A stretch of 64,000 nucleotides of DNA from assembly GCA_937951675.1 (NCBI GenBank), contig CALFBI010000008.1:1-64000 (forward strand), in the 5' to 3' direction. Within the stretch, counting starts at the first letter, position 1. The number at the start of each line of letters is the position of its first letter. Shown here piece after piece: positions 46,880 through 56,675 of the stretch. The notes under the pieces were generated by a model. That model saw only the letters and a list, made by a program, of their open reading frames with translations. It searched no databases and had not been told where the DNA came from. A program made the translations under genes and the position numbers. The stretch comes from an uncultured Verrucomicrobiales bacterium (GTDB taxonomy: Bacteria; Verrucomicrobiota; Verrucomicrobiia; Verrucomicrobiales; Akkermansiaceae).

Positions 46880-47739
46880 GTCGTCTCGTTGTAAACCAAG
46901 AAGTCATTGAGTCCGTCCTTATCGACGAAGCCTTCCAGAGAATTAAGGCCCAAGCGGAGCAAAACCTCCGGGTGTCATGCTGTGAAATGGATGACCAATT
47001 TTATCAGCAAGCGGAAGAAGAAGTCGTTGATGGGATTTTGATTGCTCAAGAAGCGGATCGCCGGTTTTCGACGTTTCCTGAAGAAGTGTTAAAGGAGCGC
47101 CTTCAAGAGACAATGCAAAGTTACCGAGATCATGGAGCTACTTGGGAGTTTCTAGAATCCCAGATGGAGATGCTTCGCGAAGAATGTATTGCAAACCTCA
47201 GGATGGAGTCACTTACCGAGGAAGTAAGTCGGGAAGCAAAGGTATGGACGGAGGAAGACATTCGCTCTTACTATGAAAGCCATCTCGATGACTATCGGCA
47301 AACGAGTGAAACTCATGCCTTGCATTTGATGAAAGAGATTAGAAACCACGAGAGCCCAGAAGGGCTTTACCGAGAAATGGTTTTGTTACGGAAAAGGTTT
47401 TTGCAGGGGGAGAGCTTTGAAGAAACGGCTCCAAATGAGACGGAGCACCCAGATGGAGAGTTTGATCTGGGTTGGCTTCCTTTGACTGAGGCTAATAGTG
47501 TCGTTGAATCGATTTTATTTTCCTTGGAAGAGGGGGAAGTAGGCCCTGTTTTTTTCCATGATGCTGCATTCCACCTTTTTAAAGTGATCGGGAAAGAAGC
47601 CGGAGAACTTGCTGATTTTGATGAGATCAAAGACGAAATTAAAGATCGCATGGAGACGGAGCGCCAACTGAACGCCTTGAAATTTCTAGCTAAAGAACTC
47701 CGTCAAAAAGCAACGATTGAAAGGAAAGGAAAATCATGA
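46876..47739 (+). CDS. Parvulin-type peptidyl-prolyl isomerase without signal peptide
   Basis: 287 codons. An N-terminal helical SurA/NifM-like region (residues 1-120) is followed by a PPIC domain: ETHALHLMKEI, FLQGESFEETAPN, GEFDLGWLPLTEAN, ESILFSLEEGEVGPV and AFHLFKVIGKEAG. The start MSRLVVNQEVIESVLI has no export signal, so it should be cytoplasmic, like NifM. It overlaps both neighbours by ATGA, so the anchored protein, the isomerase and arginine decarboxylase are translated together. Its client is unknown. Confidence 0.85.
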   Translation: MSRLVVNQEVIESVLIDEAFQRIKAQAEQNLRVSCCEMDDQFYQQAEEEVVDGILIAQEADRRFSTFPEEVLKERLQETMQSYRDHGATWEFLESQMEMLREECIANLRMESLTEEVSREAKVWTEEDIRSYYESHLDDYRQTSETHALHLMKEIRNHESPEGLYREMVLLRKRFLQGESFEETAPNETEHPDGEFDLGWLPLTEANSVVESILFSLEEGEVGPVFFHDAAFHLFKVIGKEAGELADFDEIKDEIKDRMETERQLNALKFLAKELRQKATIERKGKS

Positions 47740-49631
47740 GTTGGGGAGTGAAAGATGCCAATGAGCTTTATGGTGTTTCTCGGTGGGGGAAAAACTTCTT
47801 TGAAGTGAATGCCGAGGGGGAAGTTGCGGTGAAGCTAGTCGACGGGGAAAAGACACAGTCTATTTCCTTAAAGAAAATAGTTGATGAACTCAGAGAGCGG
47901 GGGCGAGGTTTTCCTTTATTACTTCGCTTCAGAGATCTGCTCGACAGTCGAATTGAAGAGCTGAACGAGAGCTTCAACCAGGCCATGAAAAACTCAGGTT
48001 ATAGGGGTGAGTATCGTGGAGTTTACCCGGTTAAGGTGAATCAACAGCAGCAAGTGATTGAGGAGATTGTTGATTTTGGGAAACGTTACCATTATGGGTT
48101 AGAGGTAGGCTCCAAGCCGGAATTGATTGCGGCGTTAGCTTACCTGGAAGATCCCGAAGCACTCTTGATTTGTAATGGGTATAAGGATGATGAATTTATT
48201 GACCTGGCTCTTTCTGCGACCCGCATCGGGAAGCGGGTGATTATTGTGATTGAGATGCCGGGAGAGTTGGCTGCGATTCTTAAACGGGCCAAAGCATTGG
48301 GAGTTCGTCCGGAGTTGGGAGTGCGGTTCAGGCTCTCGACTCTTTCAGAAGGGCATTGGGCTGAGTCTGGAGGGGATCGTTCCACTTTTGGTTTGAATGC
48401 GGCTCAGTTGATTGATGCGGTCGATTTTTTGAAATCGGAGGATCACCTGGATTGTTTGAAGCTTTTTCATTATCATCAAGGTTCGCAACTCCCTAATATT
48501 GCTGCGATTCGTAAGGCTGCTAATGAGGCTGTTAGGGTCTATGTGAGTTTGGTGAAAGAAGGGGCTCCGATGGGTTATCTTGATATGGGGGGAGGATTGG
48601 CTGTTGATTATGATGGGAGTCATAGTAGTAGTTCGTCATCTTGTAACTATGAGCTGAAAGAGTATGCGGTTGATATGGTTGAGGCAGTGCAAGGGCGTTG
48701 TGATGACGCAGGAATTGATCACCCTTGTATTGTGACGGAGTCCGGGAGGGCGGTAGTGGCTTATTATTCGGTGCTTGTTTTTGACATTCTTGATGTGGCT
48801 CAATTTGAAGAGCATGTGCGACCAGATTCTCCAGGAGAGGAGTCTCATGAGATGCTTCACAATCTTTGGAAAGTAGGAGGAGATCTTAGGGAGGAGAGCT
48901 TGCAGGAATGTTTTAATGATGCTTGCTACTATCGTGACCAAATGAGAGAGCTTTTTAATTATGGGGTGATCTCTCTTCGTGAGCGAGGGCATGCGGAGAA
49001 AATTTATTGGTATGTGATTACGATGATCGCGCAGAGGGCTCGTAAGCTCGAAACGATTCCAGAAGAGCTTCAAAATTTAGATGGTAATCTGATTGATTTT
49101 TATTATGCCAATTTCTCAGTATTCCAATCGTTACCTGACCACTGGGCGATTCAGCAATTGTTCCCTGTGATGCCGATTCATCGGCTTGACGAAGAGCCTA
49201 CTCGACAAGCCATTCTGGCTGATATTACCTGTGATTGTGACGGGAAAGTTGATCGTTTTATTGATCGCCAGGGAGTAAAGAATCATCTCCCGGTTCATGA
49301 ACGTAAGCCATGCGAAGATTATTTTATCGGAGCTTTTCTAGTGGGGGCTTATCAAGAGACTCTCGGGGATCTTCATAATTTGTTAGGAGACCCTCATGTG
49401 GTCTCTGTGGATCTAGAAGAGGGGGAGTTGTCCTACACTCATGAGCTTGAGGGAGACTCGGTTTCCGATGTTCTTTCTTATGTTGAGTATGACCCCAAAG
49501 ATCTTGAAAGACGTTTCAGAAGCCAGGCGGAAAGAGCGGTGAAGAAAGGGTTGATCGAACCTCAAGAACGGCGGAAGCTCATGGATTCATTTCGTTCGAT
49601 GTTGAATGGTTACACCTACTACGAAGGATAG
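47736..49631 (+). CDS. speA: Biosynthetic arginine decarboxylase
   Basis: 631 codons, normal for the class. YRGVYPVKVNQQQQVIEEI carries the PLP lysine, ARTIGKRVI-like and FRLSTLSEGHWAES the cofactor surroundings, YLDMGGGLAVDYDGS the phosphate-binding glycines, and DITCDCDGKVDRFID the C-terminal active-site Cys/Asp. It makes agmatine from arginine for putrescine or spermidine synthesis. The stop is four bases from the end of the convergent lipoprotein gene. Confidence 0.95.
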   Translation: MSWGVKDANELYGVSRWGKNFFEVNAEGEVAVKLVDGEKTQSISLKKIVDELRERGRGFPLLLRFRDLLDSRIEELNESFNQAMKNSGYRGEYRGVYPVKVNQQQQVIEEIVDFGKRYHYGLEVGSKPELIAALAYLEDPEALLICNGYKDDEFIDLALSATRIGKRVIIVIEMPGELAAILKRAKALGVRPELGVRFRLSTLSEGHWAESGGDRSTFGLNAAQLIDAVDFLKSEDHLDCLKLFHYHQGSQLPNIAAIRKAANEAVRVYVSLVKEGAPMGYLDMGGGLAVDYDGSHSSSSSSCNYELKEYAVDMVEAVQGRCDDAGIDHPCIVTESGRAVVAYYSVLVFDILDVAQFEEHVRPDSPGEESHEMLHNLWKVGGDLREESLQECFNDACYYRDQMRELFNYGVISLRERGHAEKIYWYVITMIAQRARKLETIPEELQNLDGNLIDFYYANFSVFQSLPDHWAIQQLFPVMPIHRLDEEPTRQAILADITCDCDGKVDRFIDRQGVKNHLPVHERKPCEDYFIGAFLVGAYQETLGDLHNLLGDPHVVSVDLEEGELSYTHELEGDSVSDVLSYVEYDPKDLERRFRSQAERAVKKGLIEPQERRKLMDSFRSMLNGYTYYEG

Positions 49632-49635
49632 GTTC

Positions 49636-50370
49636 TTAGCGGGAGGGTGATTTCATTCCTCGATATCGGTAGGCTTGATAGCCAGTCTTCTTGAGGTAGG
49701 AGCGTTCAATACGGTGCTTCATGACTCGCCATCCTTTGGGGGATCCTGTTTCGTAGACCTCAAGGATCTGGCGGTGAGGACCGACAAAGCGAACAAAGAG
49801 CATCACGTGTTCATTGTGCTTGTTGAGAACATCTCCAGGGAGGAGCTGATCGTAGGAAGAAAGCGGGATACAGATCGAGGGGATTTCGCGCGTCGAGTAG
49901 GCGCGCGGAAGGCGCCAACACCTTGAGATGAACCCAGAACAATCGACTCCAGCGCTCATCTCACTGACCGCATTTCCTAGTTGCTGGCGTTTAGAAGGGC
50001 TATAAATATCACCGGCGGCGTAGCCTCTCGCCATTTTGTCATCAAAAGATTTTGGGGTGTCAAAGCCGCCCCATTGGTAAGGAATACCTCTATTTTCTTG
50101 CCCAGGAACCCACCAGCCTCTGCGGCGCGTTATGGGGTCGATAAAGGAAAGCTCAGGAGTGTTAATGAGGACTCCTTTGTCATCTTTTTGATGCCAGATA
50201 TTCCGGTGAGTCGGGGTCCAGGGATGTGTGCGGTAAGATTCCGCAATCGCAAGGCTCTCGGCTGGCGTGACACTGGAGCTGGGCGAATAATTGATTCGTG
50301 GGTTTTGTGGGGCACAAGCAAAGCTGAAGAATCCAAGCCCGGTGAGTAAGATAAAGGCGATACGTTTCAT
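49636..50370 (-). CDS. NlpC/P60-like lipoprotein
   Basis: 244 codons. Signal with lipobox FSFAC (Cys19). A papain-like core is suggested by GIPYQWGGFDTPKSFD, SAGVDCSGFISRCW with the candidate catalytic Cys, and LLPGDVLNKHNEHVMLFVRF with the His. Such enzymes cut murein stem peptides. The region between (residues 30-90) is poorly conserved and the third active-site residue is not obvious. It faces away from speA with a four-base gap. Confidence 0.8.
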   Translation of the reverse strand: MKRIAFILLTGLGFFSFACAPQNPRINYSPSSSVTPAESLAIAESYRTHPWTPTHRNIWHQKDDKGVLINTPELSFIDPITRRRGWWVPGQENRGIPYQWGGFDTPKSFDDKMARGYAAGDIYSPSKRQQLGNAVSEMSAGVDCSGFISRCWRLPRAYSTREIPSICIPLSSYDQLLPGDVLNKHNEHVMLFVRFVGPHRQILEVYETGSPKGWRVMKHRIERSYLKKTGYQAYRYRGMKSPSR

Positions 50371-50431
50371 TTTCAGTAAGGAGGTTTGATATCTGGCTCG
50401 ACTTTATAAAGAGATATCGCAATTTGGAAAG

Positions 50432-51799
50432 ATGTTGATTGAGGATCTGAGGTTACTAGTGGGAGAAGCAAAAGTGTCGAAAGCAAAAGAGGTGCTTGAA
50501 GAGCACTCGATCGACCGTTGGTATGCCAATCATTTACCCGATGTCGTTGTTTTTGCACATTGTAAAGAAGATGTGATGGCAGTGATGACTTACGCTGCTG
50601 AGCACCAGATCCCAGTGACAACGCGGGGAGCAGGGGTCGGCTATGTAGGGGGGTGTGTTCCGATGGAAGGAGGCATTGCGCTATCAGTCGCAAAAATGAC
50701 AAAGGTGATTGATTTAAATCCAAATGATGGGGTGGTTGTCGTGCAACCAGGGGTCATCACAGGAGATTTACAAAATGCGGTTAAAGAGGTGGGTTGGTAT
50801 TATCCACCGGATCCGGCTTCATTAAAGGAGTGTTCGATTGGGGGGAACATTGCTACTAATGCCGGTGGGCCTCGATGCTTGAAGTATGGAGTGACAAAGC
50901 AATACGTATTGGGCTTGGAAGTAGTGCTCGCGGATGGTTCTTTGGTTACACTTGGGGGGCGTTGTCATAAGAATAAAACAGGGTTTGCGCTCCCGAGTTT
51001 GTTTGTCGGATCAGAGGGAATGCTGGGAATTGTGGTGGAAGCGACGCTTCGGATCATTCCTCATCCACAAATGCGGGCGATGTTAACGGCGACCTTTGCG
51101 GATTTTTCAAATGCGGCGCAGGCCGTGCAAGAGATTCTTAATTCGGGACACTTGCCTTCAGCTCTTGAAATTACCGATGCCTTTACTCTACAGGCCGCGC
51201 GTGATTATTTAGGGCAAGATTGTCTTCCTCCGGGAGAAGCTCATTTGATTGTGGAGATTGATGGGAGAAATTCGGCTGTCGAAGCAGAATTACCTGAACT
51301 CGACGGCCTTCTTAAAAGAATAGGAGCGATCGAGGTCGAGCGCCACCCCGATGCGGAGGCTTGCGAAAAAGTGTGGCAGCTCAGACGAGACTTTTCTTAT
51401 TCGCTACGCGCGACGGGTTTAACCAAACTGAATGAAGATATTGTGGTTCCTCGTTCGAAGCTGGTTGATCTCGTCCATTTTGCAAAAGGGCTTCAGGAGA
51501 GGACCTCGATTCCGATTGCTTGTTTTGGTCATGCCGGAGATGGGAATATCCATACCAATTTGATGGTTGCTGATTATGAAGATCCGGAGGTTCGAGCTAA
51601 AGCGAACGGGGCCTTGAATGAGCTTTTTGATTGGGTTTTGAGTCATGGTGGAGCCATTACCGGCGAGCATGGGGTTGGGTTGGCAAAAAAACCATGGATT
51701 AAAGAAGCGCTGGGAGAGCGTTCCTATATGCTGCATCAGCAAGTTAAAAAATCATTGGATCCAGATGGTCTGTTGAACCCAGGTAAGTTTCTATCTTGA
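50432..51799 (+). CDS. FAD-linked oxidase, GlcD/D-lactate dehydrogenase type
   Basis: 455 codons. The PCMH FAD domain has PVTTRGAGVGYVGGCVPMEG, VVVQPGVITGDLQNAV, SIGGNIATNAGGPRCLKYGV and VGSEGMLGIVVEATLRI. The C-terminal cap has RRDFSYSLRATGLTKLNEDI, CFGHAGDGNIHTNLMV and ITGEHGVGLAKKPW, typical of glycolate oxidase subunit GlcD and bacterial D-lactate dehydrogenases. Partner subunits GlcE/GlcF are not adjacent. Reaction choice between glycolate and D-lactate is open. Confidence 0.92.
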   Translation: MLIEDLRLLVGEAKVSKAKEVLEEHSIDRWYANHLPDVVVFAHCKEDVMAVMTYAAEHQIPVTTRGAGVGYVGGCVPMEGGIALSVAKMTKVIDLNPNDGVVVVQPGVITGDLQNAVKEVGWYYPPDPASLKECSIGGNIATNAGGPRCLKYGVTKQYVLGLEVVLADGSLVTLGGRCHKNKTGFALPSLFVGSEGMLGIVVEATLRIIPHPQMRAMLTATFADFSNAAQAVQEILNSGHLPSALEITDAFTLQAARDYLGQDCLPPGEAHLIVEIDGRNSAVEAELPELDGLLKRIGAIEVERHPDAEACEKVWQLRRDFSYSLRATGLTKLNEDIVVPRSKLVDLVHFAKGLQERTSIPIACFGHAGDGNIHTNLMVADYEDPEVRAKANGALNELFDWVLSHGGAITGEHGVGLAKKPWIKEALGERSYMLHQQVKKSLDPDGLLNPGKFLS

Positions 51800-51839
51800 C
51801 CGCTTACACCTCAAGATATACGTTCATTATCTTGGGGTT

Positions 51840-54800
51840 ATGTTTATAAAAAGTTATTGTGATGCAGGGAGTTTGCTGTTGGTGGTGTGTAGCCTTTCCA
51901 TAGGGATTTCTAATGCGGCCCCGATTGACTTAGACGGAGATGGGTTAGCTGACGCCTGGGAGCTGAGGTTTAATGCTCAGTCTGTTCTCGCAAATGGAGA
52001 CGAGGACTTGGATGGGGTTTCGAATTTAAAAGAGTGCCAAGCAGGCACAAATCCATTTGAAAGAGAGTCCTATTTTCAGTTTGCAGAAACGACCGTAGAA
52101 GATGGAGCTCTGACTGCGACTTGGGATTCCGTCATAGGGAAGCAATACGCGATGGACCTGAGTCAGGACTTGGTGACTTGGAATCGGATCCCGGTTTGGA
52201 TGTCTGGATCAGGAGGCCAAAGTCAAGCGGTGGTGGCCCCCTCTTTGAAACAATTTGTAGTGGGTTCGGCTGTCATGGAGCACTATGATTTGACGGATGG
52301 GTCAAGTTGGCAGCTCGAGCGGTTACGCCGGGATGCAAATTATTTGGCAAATACTCCTAACGAGACTTATGTGATGAGTGAGCTCGCTCATCCAGGTTTT
52401 GCGATAGACCGTGACCTTTATGGGACCAGGATTCGTGCTTATTTGATTCCTCCAACCACCGGTGAGTATGAGTTCCATTTAGTGAGTGATGATCAATCCG
52501 AGCTATTTCTTTCTACTGATGCGACTCCTGCTAATAAGGTGAAAATTGCAGAAGTGCCTAGATGGACTGGTCCCAATGATTGGACCAAATACCCAGAACA
52601 ACATTCCATCCCTATTTCACTAGAAGCAGGGAAAATATACTACTTGGAGTTTGAGCATTTTGAAGGAGGGAGCGGTGATTACTTCACGGTCGCTTGGAAT
52701 GGCCCAGGCATTTCATTTTCAACCATTCAGGGTGATGTGTTGGCGCCCTATGATGCAGAGTCCCCTAGTTATTTTGAGGAAGGGCAGACGACTTTTGTTC
52801 GGCTTTTTGTAGAGGATGAAGATAAAGATAAAGATGGGGTGAGTGACTATGATGAGCACCTTTTAGGTTTTAGTCGATCGACCCCATCCACCCGAGGAGG
52901 ATTATCAGATGCCGAGGCTATTACGCTAGCATTGCAATCTGAAAACACGGTAACAGTCTCTGTTGCAGACCCGGTAGCGAGTGAGTCGGGAGGAGATGCT
53001 GGGGGAATCTATGTAAGACGCAGTGGAGGGCTTGATCCGATTACAGTTAATTTAAGAACGGTTGGGAGTGCTTCTGCGAGTGATTATAGTGCTTTGCCGA
53101 GTTCCGTTTCTTTTGATTTAGGCCAGCTTTCGGTTTTAGTTCCCGTTATGGCAGTTCCAGATGTCTTTATCGAGAATGAGGAAACAGTGGGGTTAGAAGT
53201 GCTGGCTGGAACTGGCTATGAAATAGGCTCTGGAGATACGGAAGCAATCGTGATGATCGAAGATGCGCCAGTGGTTCACTATCAAGGTTTCTTGTCGCCT
53301 TCGCAAGAAGGGGGCGCTTCAGTAACGACTTTGGCCGCAGCTGAGATCTTTTACGCAGAGAGAGGGAATCGAACCGGGGCCACTGTTTCAGCAACAGTCC
53401 GCAATTTGAGCTCGGCCTTCGTCCGTTATGAGGTCCTTTATCAGCCTCTTTCGGGGGAGCCGGTGACGGTGTTTTCTTTCACTGACTCAGGGGCCCCAGT
53501 CTTTTTTGATTACGAAACGGCTCCCGGAGTTTCCCAAACTGATATTCAGCAGGCTCTTGATGACGGGCGCTTATCATTACGAGTGTTGACGACAGGAAAT
53601 CTTGCGGGGGAATTAGTTGGAGTTATTAGACCTCAGAGTGGATTGGTAAATGAAAATCCAAACCCGGCCACTCCTCCTGAATTAGATTTCCCTACCATTA
53701 CCGATTCTCAAGCCGTGCGCTTCCTCAGTCAGGTTTCTTTTGGGGCCACGCCGGCGGATGTTTCTTCAGTGCAAGCCTTGGGGTTTGAAGGGTGGATCGA
53801 TCAGCAAATGGATGCGGCTCAAGTGCCTCCTTCGCTTAACTACCCCACCTTGTCTGCGATTGACGATATCGAGCGCCGGCACCGGCAATATGAGTGGTAT
53901 GAGAATGTTTTGGAGGGGCCAGATCAACTCAGGCAGAGAGTTGCTTTTGCTCTTTCCCAGATTTTTGTGGTTTCAGAGCAGAATAGTAATTTGAGGTCTC
54001 GGCAGGCGGAGTTAGGTTACTATTATGACCATTTTGTGAATGGTTCTTTTGGGAACTATCGAGATCTCTTAGAGGAGGTCACCTTAAGTCCAGTGATGGG
54101 GGTTTATCTCAGCCACCTTCGGAATATGAAGGCAGATCCCTATAGGGGAATTGATCCTGACGAGAACTATGCTCGTGAAATCATGCAGCTTTTCTCAATT
54201 GGCCTTAATGAGCTCTATCTTGATGGGACTCTTAAACGCGATGAGGAAGGGAATCCTTATCCTACTTATAATCAAGAGACGATTGTTGAGATGGCAAAGG
54301 TCTTCACAGGTTGGTCTTACTATACCGAAGATGTGACTGATACGAGCTTCCGGTATGGGATCTCGGACCATATTAACCGAATGGTAAACTGGCCTGAGTA
54401 TCATGAAAATTCAGCGAAGACGATTGTAGGAGGAGTCACTCTTCCAGCGGAGCAAGGAGCTCAGGCGGATTTAGAGCAAACCTTAGATGTTCTTTTTAAT
54501 CATCCTAATACCGCACCTTTCATTTGTCGTTTGTTGATTCAGCGTCTCGTAACATCTAACCCAAGTCCAGGATACATCCACCGTGTCGCTTCTGTTTTTG
54601 AAGATAACGGGGCCGGAGAACGAGGTGATTTAGGAGCGGTTGTGAAAGCGATTCTTTTGGATTTTGAAGCCCGTTCCGATTCATTGGTCAATTTGTCAGG
54701 CTATGGGAAAGTGCATGAGCCGATCATTCGTTTTACGAGAGTGTTACGGTCTTTAGGGGCGCAGAGGTCACTGGAAGGTTGGCCTTTTGCTTATGAGGAA

Positions 54801-55250
54801 AATTATATTGCGCAAGGTCCGCTCCAAGCGCCTTCTGTTTTTAATTTCTTCTTACCTGATTATGCTCAGTCTGGTGAGGTTGCGGAAGGCCGGCTTGTTT
54901 CTCCAGAATTACAGATCATTTCCGAATCAACTCTGATCAGTGCAAATAACCGCCTGGCCGATTTGATCGAGATCAATGGTCTTTTCCATTGGAACCCTAA
55001 TCAAAATATCCTTTTAGATTACCCTAATTTTTTAAGTATTTATCAAACTCCTGACACAGGCCCCGATGATTTATTGAATTATCTAGATCTCTATCTTTGC
55101 TCAGGGCAAATGCCAGCGGCGATGAGAACAGAAATTCTCAATGCAATGACGCTTTCTAATCATTGGGATGCCAGTCTCCTAGACTCTTTCAAGGTTGAGG
55201 TCGCGCTTTGGCTCACGGCAACATCAGCTCAATCTGCAATTCAGAAATAA
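51840..55250 (+). CDS. Large secreted DUF1800 protein with PA14, Calx-beta and CHRD-like regions
   Basis: 1136 codons. Signal peptide to about residue 27, then a calcium-type repeat DLDGDGLADAWE and DEDLDGVSNLKE, a PA14-like domain (residues about 140-300), another Asp-rich turn DEDKDKDGVSDYDEH near 326, a Calx-beta domain (368-470), a CHRD-like part (479-600), and DUF1800 from about 617 (AVRFLSQVSFGATPADV, then GFEGWIDQQMD). DUF1800 proteins are nearly always followed by DUF1501 proteins, as here one base after the stop. The role is unknown; surface or outer-membrane assembly is suspected. Confidence 0.9.
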   Translation: MFIKSYCDAGSLLLVVCSLSIGISNAAPIDLDGDGLADAWELRFNAQSVLANGDEDLDGVSNLKECQAGTNPFERESYFQFAETTVEDGALTATWDSVIGKQYAMDLSQDLVTWNRIPVWMSGSGGQSQAVVAPSLKQFVVGSAVMEHYDLTDGSSWQLERLRRDANYLANTPNETYVMSELAHPGFAIDRDLYGTRIRAYLIPPTTGEYEFHLVSDDQSELFLSTDATPANKVKIAEVPRWTGPNDWTKYPEQHSIPISLEAGKIYYLEFEHFEGGSGDYFTVAWNGPGISFSTIQGDVLAPYDAESPSYFEEGQTTFVRLFVEDEDKDKDGVSDYDEHLLGFSRSTPSTRGGLSDAEAITLALQSENTVTVSVADPVASESGGDAGGIYVRRSGGLDPITVNLRTVGSASASDYSALPSSVSFDLGQLSVLVPVMAVPDVFIENEETVGLEVLAGTGYEIGSGDTEAIVMIEDAPVVHYQGFLSPSQEGGASVTTLAAAEIFYAERGNRTGATVSATVRNLSSAFVRYEVLYQPLSGEPVTVFSFTDSGAPVFFDYETAPGVSQTDIQQALDDGRLSLRVLTTGNLAGELVGVIRPQSGLVNENPNPATPPELDFPTITDSQAVRFLSQVSFGATPADVSSVQALGFEGWIDQQMDAAQVPPSLNYPTLSAIDDIERRHRQYEWYENVLEGPDQLRQRVAFALSQIFVVSEQNSNLRSRQAELGYYYDHFVNGSFGNYRDLLEEVTLSPVMGVYLSHLRNMKADPYRGIDPDENYAREIMQLFSIGLNELYLDGTLKRDEEGNPYPTYNQETIVEMAKVFTGWSYYTEDVTDTSFRYGISDHINRMVNWPEYHENSAKTIVGGVTLPAEQGAQADLEQTLDVLFNHPNTAPFICRLLIQRLVTSNPSPGYIHRVASVFEDNGAGERGDLGAVVKAILLDFEARSDSLVNLSGYGKVHEPIIRFTRVLRSLGAQRSLEGWPFAYEENYIAQGPLQAPSVFNFFLPDYAQSGEVAEGRLVSPELQIISESTLISANNRLADLIEINGLFHWNPNQNILLDYPNFLSIYQTPDTGPDDLLNYLDLYLCSGQMPAAMRTEILNAMTLSNHWDASLLDSFKVEVALWLTATSAQSAIQK

Positions 55251-55251
55251 A

Positions 55252-56661
55252 ATGTTTAAAAGAAAATTATCAGATCCTTTTCTAGCCACTCGTCGTGCTT
55301 TTTTAAGAACTTCGGCCTGTGGGGCGATGGGAATGGGGGCGATGGCTAATCAGCTTTTGAGCCTTAGAGTCTTGAATGCCGCAGTTGATCAAGGGACGGA
55401 CCCTCTCGATGATTATAAAGCTTTGGTTTGTATCTATCTCTATGGTGGTAATGATGCTAATAACTTAGTGATCCCACGGGATGTTGATTCGTATGCGAAT
55501 TACGCCAATGCACGTAAAAATCTAGCGGTTCCCTCATCAGATCTTTTAGAGATCAATCCTCTTGGCGGAGATGGGCGTGATTGGGGTTTCCATCCTTCAA
55601 CTCCTGATTTTCAACAGCTCTTTAGTGATGGGAATTTAGCACTTTTAGCGAATGTGGGCACCTTAGTTGAGCCAGTTACCAAGGCAGGGTATTCAGCGGG
55701 ATCTGCCAAGTTGCCACCACAACTATTTTCTCATTCGGATCAGCAAGTGCAGTGGCAGTCTTCTGTTACCGAAACGAATGACGGAACCGGCTGGGGCGGA
55801 CGAGTGGCGGATTTATTGAAAACGGTTAATAATAGCTCGATTTCAATGGGGGTGACGATTGGGGGAAATAATACCTTCCAGAAGGGAAATGATGTGACTC
55901 AATATCAGATGAATCCCGATGGTTCTATTTCGCTTCGTAGTTATCTTCAAACCGATCAGTCAACAGGCTCCCGGCATTATCCACGGTCTCGTTCGATTGA
56001 TCATTTACTTAACCTAGCACATGGAAATCTTTTTGAGAAAAGCTACGCAGACGTTAAAACTCGAGCGATTAGTAATGATCGGGTGCTCAAAGCAGCTTTA
56101 GAGAATTTAGAAGATTTCACAACGCCTCTCAATTCGGAAAATTACCTAGAGCGGCAGTTGGCGATGGTGGCGCGTCTGATTGCTTCACGTGAATCATTAG
56201 GAATGAAACGCCAGACATTTTTCTGTGCGGTGGGAGGTTATGATACCCATGGGGAGCAAATTCAATCCCATGCTAATCTTTTAGGCGAGTTATCGGAAGC
56301 GATGAAAACGTTTTATGATCTGACGGTAGAACTAGGAGTTGAAAACAACGTGACGACCTTTACGGCTTCAGATTTTGGCCGGACTTACCCGACGAATGGA
56401 GAGGGTTCCGACCATGGTTGGGGGAGTCACCAAATGGTGCTTGGAGGAGCGGTGAAGGGGAATCAGATCTATGGGTCAATGCCTGTTTTGGAGGTCGATG
56501 GTCCGGACGATACTGGTCGCGGCCGTTGGATTCCTACGACTTCCGTAGATGAATTTGCCTCGACTTTGGCTTGTTGGTTTGGAGTTCCTGAGTCGGATTT
56601 ACCTTATGTTCTTCCTAATATTGGCCGGTTTGCGAGACCTGATTTAGGCTTTTTATCATAA
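55252..56661 (+). CDS. Tat-exported DUF1501 protein
   Basis: 469 codons from MFKRKLSDPFLATRRAFLRT, a twin-arginine signal followed by the hydrophobic CGAMGMGAMANQLL. The frame is open upstream into the DUF1800 gene, but that start is rejected. Family segments are CIYLYGGNDANNLVIPRD, VGGYDTHGEQIQSHANLL, TASDFGRTYPTNGEGSDHGW and HQMVLGGAVKGNQIYGSM. DUF1501 belongs to the alkaline-phosphatase/sulfatase fold group with metal-binding Asp and His. It works with the DUF1800 partner in an unknown process. Confidence 0.93.
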   Translation: MFKRKLSDPFLATRRAFLRTSACGAMGMGAMANQLLSLRVLNAAVDQGTDPLDDYKALVCIYLYGGNDANNLVIPRDVDSYANYANARKNLAVPSSDLLEINPLGGDGRDWGFHPSTPDFQQLFSDGNLALLANVGTLVEPVTKAGYSAGSAKLPPQLFSHSDQQVQWQSSVTETNDGTGWGGRVADLLKTVNNSSISMGVTIGGNNTFQKGNDVTQYQMNPDGSISLRSYLQTDQSTGSRHYPRSRSIDHLLNLAHGNLFEKSYADVKTRAISNDRVLKAALENLEDFTTPLNSENYLERQLAMVARLIASRESLGMKRQTFFCAVGGYDTHGEQIQSHANLLGELSEAMKTFYDLTVELGVENNVTTFTASDFGRTYPTNGEGSDHGWGSHQMVLGGAVKGNQIYGSMPVLEVDGPDDTGRGRWIPTTSVDEFASTLACWFGVPESDLPYVLPNIGRFARPDLGFLS

Positions 56662-56675
56662 GCTTCATTAGTGAA

